Virus record (IMG/VR): IMGVR_UViG_3300033144_004572
Coordinates: 1 to 51,483 of that record
Source of the DNA: a virus
DNA length: 51,483 nt
Direction: 5' to 3' (one strand)
Made by a program: the position numbers and the translations under genes. This document shows positions 30,024 to 37,903 of the stretch, in pieces; within the stretch, counting starts at the first letter, position 1, and every line of letters begins with the position of its first letter. The notes under the pieces were generated by a model that saw nothing but the letters and a program-made list of their open reading frames with translations, was not told the origin of the DNA and made no database searches.

Positions 30024-30306
30024 TGATGGCAATGTGGGGGTTGAGGTGCAGCCCAATCTTGTGAATGAGCATGAGCGTCTGCAGCTGTTGCGAAATGGTA
30101 TGTGTCAGGCACGCAAGAGGCTGGATGCTCTGGCGTGTATCATGTGCGGGCCTTTTCCGAGCAGAGAGTGTCTGGATGTTCCGCAGGAAGAGATTCAGGG
30201 AGCCGGACTGGTCGCTCAGGTAAGCGGGACACTAGGTTCTTGTTTTGAGATCTTAAACGAGATCTGTGATGATATTACGAAGCTCGAGGGGGTAATAACA
30301 GGATGA
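30007..30306 (+). CDS. Hypothetical protein (99 aa)
   Basis: ATG 30007 right after AGGAGGGACGAG; the longer frame to 29914 lacks support. Helical, with Cys at ACIMCGPF and REC. Overlaps the following gene as ATGA. Small size and four-helix-like pattern only; no family. Confidence 0.78.
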   Translation: MLTSGSDGNVGVEVQPNLVNEHERLQLLRNGMCQARKRLDALACIMCGPFPSRECLDVPQEEIQGAGLVAQVSGTLGSCFEILNEICDDITKLEGVITG

Positions 30307-30521
30307 CCAGAACAGTCGTATTTAAGTGCAATGTCTCTGACTGCGGCAAGATCGATCCTACCTTACAGCCTTCCTGGTATCGGGTGGAGTCGATGAGGGA
30401 ACCAGTATCCTCAGAGTTCGATAAGCAGCATCTCATAAATCCTAGTCGGCCTGTCTGTCATGTCTGTGATGAGTGCGCTGCCAAGATGGGGCTCGATAAG
30501 CTGGGCGGTCCAGATGAGTGA
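30303..30521 (+). CDS. Zinc-ribbon-like protein (72 aa)
   Basis: Four cysteines as CNVSDC and CHVCDEC form a likely zinc-binding pair of knuckles. Start by ATGA overlap. Probable nucleic-acid or protein binding adaptor; exact role unknown. Confidence 0.8.
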   Translation: MTRTVVFKCNVSDCGKIDPTLQPSWYRVESMREPVSSEFDKQHLINPSRPVCHVCDECAAKMGLDKLGGPDE

Positions 30522-30786
30522 AACGTGGTGGGATACATTTGTGGAGCAAAAGCTATCGGGCCATAATAAATGCGGTACGTGCGGTACTGTCATGATGCCT
30601 GATACAGTGAAGCTCAAGCTCTTTTTTGAGTGGCTGCAGAAGAAGGGATGTATAACCCCACCGGAGGATCGAGAGCAGCATACTAAAACTATCAAAGCTC
30701 TTCAGGACACACAAGAAGAGCTGCTGAAAGTCAAACGAGAGCGCGACGAACTACAAAAACGAATGATGGAGAATAAAAATGCCTGA
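30514..30786 (+). CDS. Zn-knuckle/coiled-coil protein (90 aa)
   Basis: Start chosen at ATG 30514, overlapping the upstream stop. CGTCG at about residue 20-24, then a C-terminal coiled coil (LQDTQEELLKVKRERDELQK). Overlaps the NDPK-like gene by eight bases. Function unknown. Confidence 0.75.
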   Translation: MSETWWDTFVEQKLSGHNKCGTCGTVMMPDTVKLKLFFEWLQKKGCITPPEDREQHTKTIKALQDTQEELLKVKRERDELQKRMMENKNA

Positions 30787-31417
30787 GACAGTAAACAATC
30801 CCCTGGACGAATACGGTGAGCAGAGCTTGCTTTATATCAAGCCTCATGCCACCTGGATGGGCGTAGAGAACGAGATACGGATGATACTTGAGAGGAATCG
30901 ATTCTGGATGCTTAAGACTGAGAGGCTGTTGCTCAGGGAAGAGGGAGCTCGTCAGTTTCTACTTGAGATCTTTGGTGTGGCAGACGAAGCAGAAGTCAAG
31001 TCGTTCACTGGTTCTGGCGTGATGTTTGTCGTTGCCAAGAAGGATGCTGTTGCGGAGCTAAGAAAGCTCTGTGGGGATGATGATCCTGAATCAGCCAGAA
31101 TAGGGACTTTACATAAGATGTACGGATACGATCGGCATGATAACGGTGTTTGGGCGCCTACTAACCATAAACAGTTTGCCTCAGCTTTTGGCTTGCTACG
31201 AACATGGAACGAGCTGTACATGGCGGCTCTGAAGGGCGGCGGGGAGAAGGGATTTGATGAAGCTGAAAGGTATATGAAGATGATAACGGGGCAGTCAGAG
31301 TCCGGTGAGGATGAGGCTGCGGGAGATGAAAAGACTGCCCCAGATGATACCAAGGAGGCTACTGTTGAAAAAGTTGCTGGTTCTTACGGCGATCCTGTTG
31401 CTCCTGCTGGTAGTTGA
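30779..31417 (+). CDS. NDP kinase-like protein lacking the catalytic His
   Basis: 212 residues. YIKPHA (20-24) matches the 'IKPDA' start of nucleoside diphosphate kinases; GSGVMFVVA, DDPESARIGTLHK (109-113 = 'GTIR' loop) and N122-G-V-W125 follow in order. In active enzymes the last motif is N-x-x-H with the phosphorylated His; here it is Trp. The NDPK-like part covers about residues 15-140, followed by an acidic low-complexity tail. Phosphotransfer activity is therefore doubtful; nucleotide binding or a scaffold role is possible. Confidence 0.72.
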   Translation: MPETVNNPLDEYGEQSLLYIKPHATWMGVENEIRMILERNRFWMLKTERLLLREEGARQFLLEIFGVADEAEVKSFTGSGVMFVVAKKDAVAELRKLCGDDDPESARIGTLHKMYGYDRHDNGVWAPTNHKQFASAFGLLRTWNELYMAALKGGGEKGFDEAERYMKMITGQSESGEDEAAGDEKTAPDDTKEATVEKVAGSYGDPVAPAGS

Positions 31418-34394
31418 GGCAGAGGCGACAAGATATTACATCGATAACTTTGGTAGTGATAGTGCCAACGGGCTATCTATCTCTACGCCCTGGCGCTCTT
31501 TGATTCATGCGTCTACACAATCCTATAATGCTGGTGATACTATCCTGATTATGGGCGGTGATTATACCGAGCGCAACTGGTGGAACGATTCGGAAAGTAA
31601 TGACAATAATCTTCCCTCTGGTACGTCAGGCAGTCCGGTAGTCGTCATGGCTTATGGCGATAGTGTTGCTGTATTTAAGCTGATGGATTATGACGATGAC
31701 GGAATAGGGCCAAGCGATAGATGGAGGAATATTTACTTTGGTGATATCAATACTATTTCAAACTGTCAGTATTTTCATCTCAGTGGCTATAGCTGGCTGG
31801 ATGTTGATGGTGATTCGGCTGTTATAGATTCATTCCAGATAAAACTCGAGGCTTGGGAAGCGAGCAGGGGATTGATTAAGTTCAGTAACCCGAATGTCGC
31901 CCACATCAAGATACATGGTGTTGAGGTCGATGGTAGCAATGATCCGTTTTACATAGATGGCGTTGAAGATATTGCTGGTGATTACGTAGAGACAGGGATA
32001 TATTTCTTAGACGCTGCTCAGTGTACCATTCAGAATAATTATGTGCATCATATTGTTCATCCTACCGGCAGTGTTTCGCCAGGAACGGGACAGGCTGAGT
32101 TTTGTGATGGTGATACAGGAGAACATCAGGGTTGTGGATTTGGGATGTGGATAGATGACTGTAACAGGATGTATATCAAAGGGAACATCATAAAGCATGT
32201 GAATCATGGCTGCATTGAGTTTCCTAGGACTACCTATAGCAAGATTATAGATAATGTACTAGAACAGCATTCAGGTGGCGGGATCTACCTTACATTTAAC
32301 CCTAGCTATAATCTTATAGAGGGCAATATTATTACCAGATGCGGTGAGACTACAAAATTTCAGAAGCCAGGGATTCAGCTATCAGGATCACATAATACTA
32401 TTAGAAACAATGTGATCTATAATCCTCATAATCAGGTTTTTACTCTCGAGGCTTCTTCTGGAGCAACCGTAGAACATAATCTGATCTATAACAATACGTT
32501 TTGTTATGGCTGGTATAGCGTGAACTGGTTACAGCACTCAGGATATTCCAATAGGTTTAATACGTTCTCGAATAACATCTGCGCTTACTCGGATAGCATT
32601 GGTCAGGATATGCCAGATCCATGCGGAGCGATAGTCTTTGAGACTTATTGGGCCAGTGCTGCATATACCTGGCTGGATGTCTGTGACGGGGATGATGAAT
32701 GGACGGATCCTGCTGATATAAATTGGGGCAGTAATACCGTGACTTATAATAGGCTTTATCGTGCTGATCATCCTGAAACGACCATTGTGTATGTGAGAGA
32801 GAATCGATGTAACGGAGAAGAGCATAGATGGAAGTCGTCTGATTTGACGAGTTATCTTGTTGGGAATACGGATGGTATACCTGGTATTGTCTCTACTGAT
32901 CCTGATGCCTATGGGCTTGCTGCCGGCTGGTGGTATCTTGATAGCGGAAGTCCTTGTGTGGATGCAGGAACGGAAGTAACCGATGTTATAGGCTCTACTG
33001 TTGAGGCGCTGTATACCGGATATGGGTGGAGCGATCTTTCGTTTAGCGGCGAGGCTCCTGATATCGGAGCACATGAGTTAGGAGCTACTGCAGGAGATAC
33101 GTGCTGTATAACCCAGGGTATAGCTTTTGGAAGTCAGCATATTGATAGTGGTTCAGTGATAGATTCTTTTCTTATCTACAATTGTGGTGACTCTGCGTTG
33201 GTGGATAGTTTCGATTGGACTCCTACGCTGTTCACGATCGAGGATGGCGATAGCACTCTGAACATACCTGCCGGCGATAGTCTGTGGGTATCTGTTGGTT
33301 TCGATCCTTCTACTCTGACGACTGCTATTGAGACACTGGTAGTTGATTTGAATTTTGGGATTTGTAATGATGTGATCCTTTCAGGTATCGGTGAAGGTGA
33401 TATAGGCTGTTCGATAATGGATACTATCTGGGCCTTTGGAGATGTTAATCAAGATGCTTATAAGATAGATACTTCCTTTGTGTATAACACGGCTGATTCG
33501 GCGGTGGCGGGAACGATGAACTTTGCTGCTGTTGCTCCTGATAACTGGACTTTACTTGAGCCGTCTGGTGGCGTGTATGATATTGCAGCCGGAGATAGCC
33601 AGATGGTACGAGTGATATTTGCGCCTACAGGGGCAGAGGTCTGTAGCTTTGTTGTCGATATGGGAGAAGCGGCTTGTTCTGATATGACGGTTACTGGAAC
33701 GGGTCTGGGTGAGTGTTGCTTGGTAAGTGGTAGTATGAGTTTTGGGGTGAATGATATTGGGGTGGCTCATACTGATTCGTTCTCGATCTATAATTGCGGG
33801 AATCAGAATATCGTTGATACTGTTCATTGGTGGGCCGTACCTACGGAATTTGTGCTGCTGAGCGATTCTTTTTATACTCTTACCCCAGGGCAGACAAAAT
33901 TCATAGCTATAACATATACCGCTACAGCTGTGGGGCTGCAACAAAAGGTCTTAGATACAGGATCGTCCCTTTGTGCTGATATCACGATCAGTGGTCAGGG
34001 ATATAATGCAACAGCGCCGCCAGGAGTGCTGGGCTCTATCACACCCTGGAGAATGGGTGGCGAGACATATGCGATATCGACTGGCATGTATGAGGACATT
34101 GTAGATAATACGACTGATACTGATTATGATTTTCTTGACGAAGACGGAGATCATTTCAGGGCGAAGAAGATTGTGGTGACTACAGGCACGAATATGCCGG
34201 GGTATGTGATCATAAGACGGTATAGATATCAGTGGAATTACAATAACAAGATATGGATAGATGTTGCTCCTGAGGGGATAAGGATATACGGAGGCGGTAG
34301 GTTTGAGTCTGAGGTTGCTTGTGATGGAGTGAGGATAATAAAAGACTATACGACTTGGCTTTGGCCTGGAGTCAGAGTGGAGGCTACCCGATGA
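31365..34394 (+). CDS. Exported beta-helix/ASH-domain protein, putative tailspike or surface protein
   Basis: Start is TTG 31365, seven bases after AAGGAGG; it makes an N-terminal signal peptide MKKLLVLTAILLLLLVVEA. About 1009 residues. Residues 40-560: right-handed beta-helix turns of the pectate-lyase/NosD type (for example NNYVHHI, IEGNIITRC, IRNNVIYN). Residues 580-885: three ASH/choice-of-anchor-D repeats, two of which begin with a CC and contain (S/F)xIYNCG. Residues 890-1009: a domain shared with the next gene. Beta-helix proteins often bind or degrade glycans; a signal peptide is odd for a tail fibre, so a secreted or host-derived surface protein is equally possible. Confidence 0.8.
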   Translation: MKKLLVLTAILLLLLVVEAEATRYYIDNFGSDSANGLSISTPWRSLIHASTQSYNAGDTILIMGGDYTERNWWNDSESNDNNLPSGTSGSPVVVMAYGDSVAVFKLMDYDDDGIGPSDRWRNIYFGDINTISNCQYFHLSGYSWLDVDGDSAVIDSFQIKLEAWEASRGLIKFSNPNVAHIKIHGVEVDGSNDPFYIDGVEDIAGDYVETGIYFLDAAQCTIQNNYVHHIVHPTGSVSPGTGQAEFCDGDTGEHQGCGFGMWIDDCNRMYIKGNIIKHVNHGCIEFPRTTYSKIIDNVLEQHSGGGIYLTFNPSYNLIEGNIITRCGETTKFQKPGIQLSGSHNTIRNNVIYNPHNQVFTLEASSGATVEHNLIYNNTFCYGWYSVNWLQHSGYSNRFNTFSNNICAYSDSIGQDMPDPCGAIVFETYWASAAYTWLDVCDGDDEWTDPADINWGSNTVTYNRLYRADHPETTIVYVRENRCNGEEHRWKSSDLTSYLVGNTDGIPGIVSTDPDAYGLAAGWWYLDSGSPCVDAGTEVTDVIGSTVEALYTGYGWSDLSFSGEAPDIGAHELGATAGDTCCITQGIAFGSQHIDSGSVIDSFLIYNCGDSALVDSFDWTPTLFTIEDGDSTLNIPAGDSLWVSVGFDPSTLTTAIETLVVDLNFGICNDVILSGIGEGDIGCSIMDTIWAFGDVNQDAYKIDTSFVYNTADSAVAGTMNFAAVAPDNWTLLEPSGGVYDIAAGDSQMVRVIFAPTGAEVCSFVVDMGEAACSDMTVTGTGLGECCLVSGSMSFGVNDIGVAHTDSFSIYNCGNQNIVDTVHWWAVPTEFVLLSDSFYTLTPGQTKFIAITYTATAVGLQQKVLDTGSSLCADITISGQGYNATAPPGVLGSITPWRMGGETYAISTGMYEDIVDNTTDTDYDFLDEDGDHFRAKKIVVTTGTNMPGYVIIRRYRYQWNYNNKIWIDVAPEGIRIYGGGRFESEVACDGVRIIKDYTTWLWPGVRVEATR

Positions 34395-34834
34395 AAATGC
34401 GTATTCTTTTCTTTGCTACGTTGATCTCTGCGCTTATGTTCTGCATGAGTACTGATACTTGGAGACAGGTGGGATCAAAATATACCGTCAGTACTGGAGG
34501 TCAGGTCGAGGTATCCCTGGCAGCGAGTGACGAGTACTTTGTCAATGATGAGACAGGTGAATATTTCAGGTGCAGGATGTTCTGGTGCTATAACGGTACT
34601 ACCGAGAAGGTGTATCTATCAAGATGGAAGTTCTTCAGGAGCGTTGATCTGAGTACTGATCCCAATGTATCCTCGAGAATATATCTTGATACGTATCATT
34701 CGTTGAATCCATATGGAGGTATAGCCGTTGAGCCTGGGCAGACATATGTAAGTGAGATGGCATTTGATGGGTTTTATTGGGTAAAGGAATCTGGGATTGC
34801 TGATCAGTTGTTTACGTGGGAGGCGATGAGATGA
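34391..34834 (+). CDS. Exported protein, paralogue of the previous gene's C-terminal domain (147 aa)
   Basis: ATG 34391 overlaps the upstream stop (ATGA) after GTGGAGGC. Signal-like start MKMRILFFATLISALMFC. The body repeats landmarks of the preceding protein's last 120 residues: W-R-x-x-G-x-x-Y-x-(V/I)-S-T-G, a (N/L)DE-x-G-x-x-FR block and a G-G ... S-E-x-A-x-D-G block. So it is a stand-alone copy of that domain. Probably part of the same extracellular or virion assembly. Confidence 0.75.
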   Translation: MKMRILFFATLISALMFCMSTDTWRQVGSKYTVSTGGQVEVSLAASDEYFVNDETGEYFRCRMFWCYNGTTEKVYLSRWKFFRSVDLSTDPNVSSRIYLDTYHSLNPYGGIAVEPGQTYVSEMAFDGFYWVKESGIADQLFTWEAMR

Positions 34835-35247
34835 GGAAGAGATTTATTATAATTGGTGGTGTGATTTTAGTTCTGTGGGGTACGCTGTTTATAGATGGAG
34901 TGGCTGATTTCTGGGGGGGCAGCAGATTGGCTGAGGCTCAGTTGTTCAGTGGTTCCGATAGGGCTATAGGAGGATGTAAGGATACGATCAATCAGGTGAA
35001 TGAGGTCTTGTCTCTTCATGTCGGGCTTCATGTTGCTGACTCGATTTCGTATTACACATCGGCTCTTGTGATAACTGATCCTAATGCTGCTGCTTCAGCT
35101 CAGATACAATGGTTCAGGGATTCAGTCCTGTTAAGGACATTGAGATTATGGCCTGGTGGATCAGTCTATGACGATATCCTTTGTGATTCTATCGTCGTGA
35201 CTAAGGATTTGGCGGCTGATACTACACAGATAGCAGGGCAGTGGTAA
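34831..35247 (+). CDS. Exported or membrane-anchored protein (138 aa)
   Basis: ATG 34831 overlaps upstream stop by ATGA. N-terminal hydrophobic segment RFIIIGGVILVLWGTLFI. The C-terminal stretch GGSVYDDILCDSIVVTKD is similar to a GG...CDGVRIIKD stretch at the end of the 31365 protein, suggesting the same terminal module. Function unknown. Confidence 0.75.
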   Translation: MRKRFIIIGGVILVLWGTLFIDGVADFWGGSRLAEAQLFSGSDRAIGGCKDTINQVNEVLSLHVGLHVADSISYYTSALVITDPNAAASAQIQWFRDSVLLRTLRLWPGGSVYDDILCDSIVVTKDLAADTTQIAGQW

Positions 35248-35252
35248 AGATT

Positions 35253-36101
35253 ATGCGTAAGCTCGAAATAAGCATATATATTGTTCTTCTGATAGCTCTT
35301 GTCTCGCTTCTGGGGACAGTCGGGGCAAGGTGCCAGAACAAGTCACCGTTCAGGGCTCAGAGTGTCGTAGCCGGCAAGCCAAGTACAGGTGGACTGGTGG
35401 TTGGTGGCGGTGGTGGTGGCGATGCTCCACCATTGTACGGAGGCGTAGGTGTCTTTGGCGGTGGTGGCGGTATCGGGCCTTGGATCAATATATTCACTGG
35501 TGGGCTTTCCTCTCCGTGTGACCCGTCAACTAAGGCTACTGGTGTCGGTGATTATATGGGTACTACCAGCTGTAAGGTCATCTGGCAGAGTAGTCTTGCA
35601 GATAGCGGATCTATCAAATGGGATGAATGGGGCGCCACTGATTGGAATTATCAGGCTGAGGCAGGACCGGATTCTACTGTGCATTATCTTGAGGTGACTG
35701 GAAGAACCGGAGACTATACCCGTTATGTTTACTATGTGAGGACTGGTAGTGACGGGTGTTATAGTGTGTGGAGTGACATAGGAGCGATGTATACGTTGTG
35801 CGGGAACGATGATGTATCTTCGACTACGGCAGAATACGCTCCTGGGAATTACTTGCGTGTCGATCCTGTCTATAAAAACAAGGCTCAGATGAGATGGCAG
35901 AAACAGCCTTCAGGTGATTATGAGTCAGACTATGCCTGGAAGGGAGGATACGATACATCCGAGAAGAGCTATGGGATAGGATCGCAGGATGCCAGTTCTA
36001 CTTACAAGTGGTGGTACAGGCTTCTTGATCCTTGTGGCAATGGTCCGAGCTGGACATACGTTGGGACATTTACGACTGATTTTATGGGCGGGATAGAGTA
36101 A
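35253..36101 (+). CDS. Exported glycine-rich protein (282 aa)
   Basis: ATG 35253 (GTG 35241 possible). Signal-like SIYIVLLIALVSLLGTVGARC, then a Gly-rich spacer (VVGGGGGGDAPP, FGGGGGIG) and an Ig/fibronectin-like beta-rich body with many Trp/Tyr. Fourth exported protein in a row. Likely extracellular or particle-surface; no family recognised. Confidence 0.75.
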   Translation: MRKLEISIYIVLLIALVSLLGTVGARCQNKSPFRAQSVVAGKPSTGGLVVGGGGGGDAPPLYGGVGVFGGGGGIGPWINIFTGGLSSPCDPSTKATGVGDYMGTTSCKVIWQSSLADSGSIKWDEWGATDWNYQAEAGPDSTVHYLEVTGRTGDYTRYVYYVRTGSDGCYSVWSDIGAMYTLCGNDDVSSTTAEYAPGNYLRVDPVYKNKAQMRWQKQPSGDYESDYAWKGGYDTSEKSYGIGSQDASSTYKWWYRLLDPCGNGPSWTYVGTFTTDFMGGIE

Positions 36102-36123
36102 CTTTTAACAAGGAGGCACAGTA

Positions 36124-36501
36124 ATGTCAAAGGCTGACAAGGCTGTAAGTGCGGCGAAGGAGATCTGCGATATCGTAGAGCTCATAACGAACGATGTGGA
36201 TAACTCGGGAGAGATCACCAAGTTCTTCACGGAAACGATGGAGGCCGGCACAGCGTCTTATATGCTGGCGAAGGATCTTACCAAGAGTGAGTATGCAGAT
36301 GCCCTGGGTGTAATCGGTGCCGCTGTAGGCGGGAAGCTGGTCACCGACAGGGTTGTTTTCGATGATGGTTCTGGTATCGCAGTGAGCCTTACGGCTTTGG
36401 GTCCGTCAGGAGATGTGACGAGGACAGAGATTGTTGGATCCTCCACGCCTTCTGATTCCACTCATCAGCCTGGGGATGCCGATATCGAGCCTCACGTTTA
36501 A
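36124..36501 (+). CDS. Hypothetical protein (125 aa)
   Basis: ATG 36124 after AAGGAGGCACAGTA. Helical N-terminal half, Gly/Ala-rich middle (GVIGAAVGGKLVTDR), Ser/Thr/Pro tail. Small protein ahead of the packaging genes. Function unknown. Confidence 0.82.
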   Translation: MSKADKAVSAAKEICDIVELITNDVDNSGEITKFFTETMEAGTASYMLAKDLTKSEYADALGVIGAAVGGKLVTDRVVFDDGSGIAVSLTALGPSGDVTRTEIVGSSTPSDSTHQPGDADIEPHV

Positions 36502-36513
36502 AGGAGGCTTCAG

Positions 36514-36708
36514 ATGGCTGTTTTAGTTCAGGAATTGCTGGCGTTCATTGAAACACCGGGGACGAGTGGAAACACTGAGATTAAGTTAATGGATATCGAT
36601 GCTTCACCTACGGCGTTGGTGACAGATACGCCGACTTCTGTTTCTGGCGCAACTCCGGCTCTTAGGTGGATTGATGGTGCGCTGGTGATAGTCATTGATA
36701 GTGCGTAA
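36514..36708 (+). CDS. Hypothetical protein (64 aa)
   Basis: ATG 36514 after AAAGGAGGCTTCAG. Acidic beta-rich protein ending ALVIVIDSA. No family recognised. Confidence 0.8.
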   Translation: MAVLVQELLAFIETPGTSGNTEIKLMDIDASPTALVTDTPTSVSGATPALRWIDGALVIVIDSA

Positions 36709-36719
36709 GGGGGTTAGGT

Positions 36720-37013
36720 ATGCCAAGATCAGGAGAGATAGTGGACTTTTTTCGGAGGCGCAATGTCACTACGGATGATATGGAGTTCATCTTCAGGGCA
36801 TATCTTCATTGTACTGGAGCAAGCCCCTTGGAAATGGTAAGGAGAAAGCCTGATGGGACTCTTTTCAGCATTGGGAAGACTGAAGCGGAAGATAAGATCA
36901 TTGCCAGTCATAGGCCCGGTTCTGGGGGTGACTTGGGTAGTGGTAAAACTACCGTTGGCAGCATTCTTAAAAAGAAAAGCAGACGAGGCGGTAAAGGCAA
37001 AAGGAACGCTTGA
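36720..37013 (+). CDS. Hypothetical protein overlapping the next gene (97 aa)
   Basis: ATG 36720 behind GGGGGTTAGGT. First 45 residues look like a normal protein (IVDFFRRRNVTTDDMEFIF); the remainder is low-complexity basic (SILKKKSRRGGKGKRNA) and lies in a different frame over the start of 36853. A programmed shift into the downstream frame at CTTAAAAAG (36966-36974) is a possibility. Confidence 0.65.
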   Translation: MPRSGEIVDFFRRRNVTTDDMEFIFRAYLHCTGASPLEMVRRKPDGTLFSIGKTEAEDKIIASHRPGSGGDLGSGKTTVGSILKKKSRRGGKGKRNA

Positions 37014-37092
37014 GAGTGTTTCTGATGCTGCTATAGATGCCGGCGTTGATGCTGTGATAGACGAGCTCGAGAAGCCGAGGTCTGATGAATGA
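36853..37092 (+). CDS. Small membrane-associated protein (79 aa)
   Basis: ATG 36853 with AAGGAGAAAGCCTG inside the previous gene. Basic N-terminus, hydrophobic segment VIGPVLGVTWVVVKLPLAAFL, then a helical acidic tail. The 161-base out-of-frame overlap is unusual, but both genes have ribosome binding sites. Confidence 0.75.
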   Translation: MGLFSALGRLKRKIRSLPVIGPVLGVTWVVVKLPLAAFLKRKADEAVKAKGTLESVSDAAIDAGVDAVIDELEKPRSDE

Positions 37093-37903
37093 AGTGTGGT
37101 TCAGAGGGCAGAAGCATTGTATCTACTCAGAAGACGAAGCCCGTCTACGGGGTATCGTTGTTACTGAAGATGATTGGAGAACTGCAGAGATTGGATCGTG
37201 GGTCAAGACTGATACGGGGTATGTGGTCCAGTTACTTGATGTCGGAGCCGCAGGGTCTACTCCTTGGATCAGAACATGCTGTGGCACGTTTCCGGCGAGA
37301 AGGGATGATGATCTCGGACACGATGTCAGGGCAAACCGTTACAATCTATCAGGAACCCAGCCGGCTTGGTCGATTACTCGAAAGGTCGAGGCGTTTGCTA
37401 GGCTCTATGCCAGGTGCGGTAATGCTCGTCAGGCTTTTAAGATGGCTTTCCCAGATGCTAAGAGCGAAGCGTACATTAAATTAAAGGGGAAGAAGTTCTT
37501 GGATCTACCAGCTGTGCAAGAAGTCGTTAAGGACGAAAGAGAGCTCATCCTGGGAGAGCTTGGTATCGATCGTAGAGATATCATGGTTCGCATGAAGGGG
37601 ATGCTTGACGATCTTGAAGAAAGCGAAGCTGTAGAGAAGATGAACTTGAAGTTTCGGATCTTGAAATTTTTTAATGAGGCTATGGACAAGGTGGTAGATG
37701 TATCGACTACCATTACTAAAACAGATACATTTGAGATAACTGGCTCGGCTGTAGAAGCGGCTGAACATGGTGTCGAGCCTAAATCCCGTATTGAACAAAA
37801 AACGGTAGTACGGGTGGATGGGGCGGTCAATATGGGAGAAAAGGGTGGCTCGAGCATTAACGATGAGTCGGGACGAGATCAGAGGGAAGGCGTACCTGGA
37901 TAG
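37085..37903 (+). CDS. Terminase small subunit-like protein
   Basis: 272 residues directly upstream of the large terminase and overlapping it by 86 bases. A middle helical segment ARLYARCGNARQAFKMAF...AYIKLKGKKFL is a helix-turn-helix-like DNA-binding region as in Terminase_2 small subunits ('G.a.qAy..agy'). A helical oligomerisation region follows. The first 90 residues are an extra N-terminal domain. Confidence 0.75.
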   Translation: MNEVWFRGQKHCIYSEDEARLRGIVVTEDDWRTAEIGSWVKTDTGYVVQLLDVGAAGSTPWIRTCCGTFPARRDDDLGHDVRANRYNLSGTQPAWSITRKVEAFARLYARCGNARQAFKMAFPDAKSEAYIKLKGKKFLDLPAVQEVVKDERELILGELGIDRRDIMVRMKGMLDDLEESEAVEKMNLKFRILKFFNEAMDKVVDVSTTITKTDTFEITGSAVEAAEHGVEPKSRIEQKTVVRVDGAVNMGEKGGSSINDESGRDQREGVPG

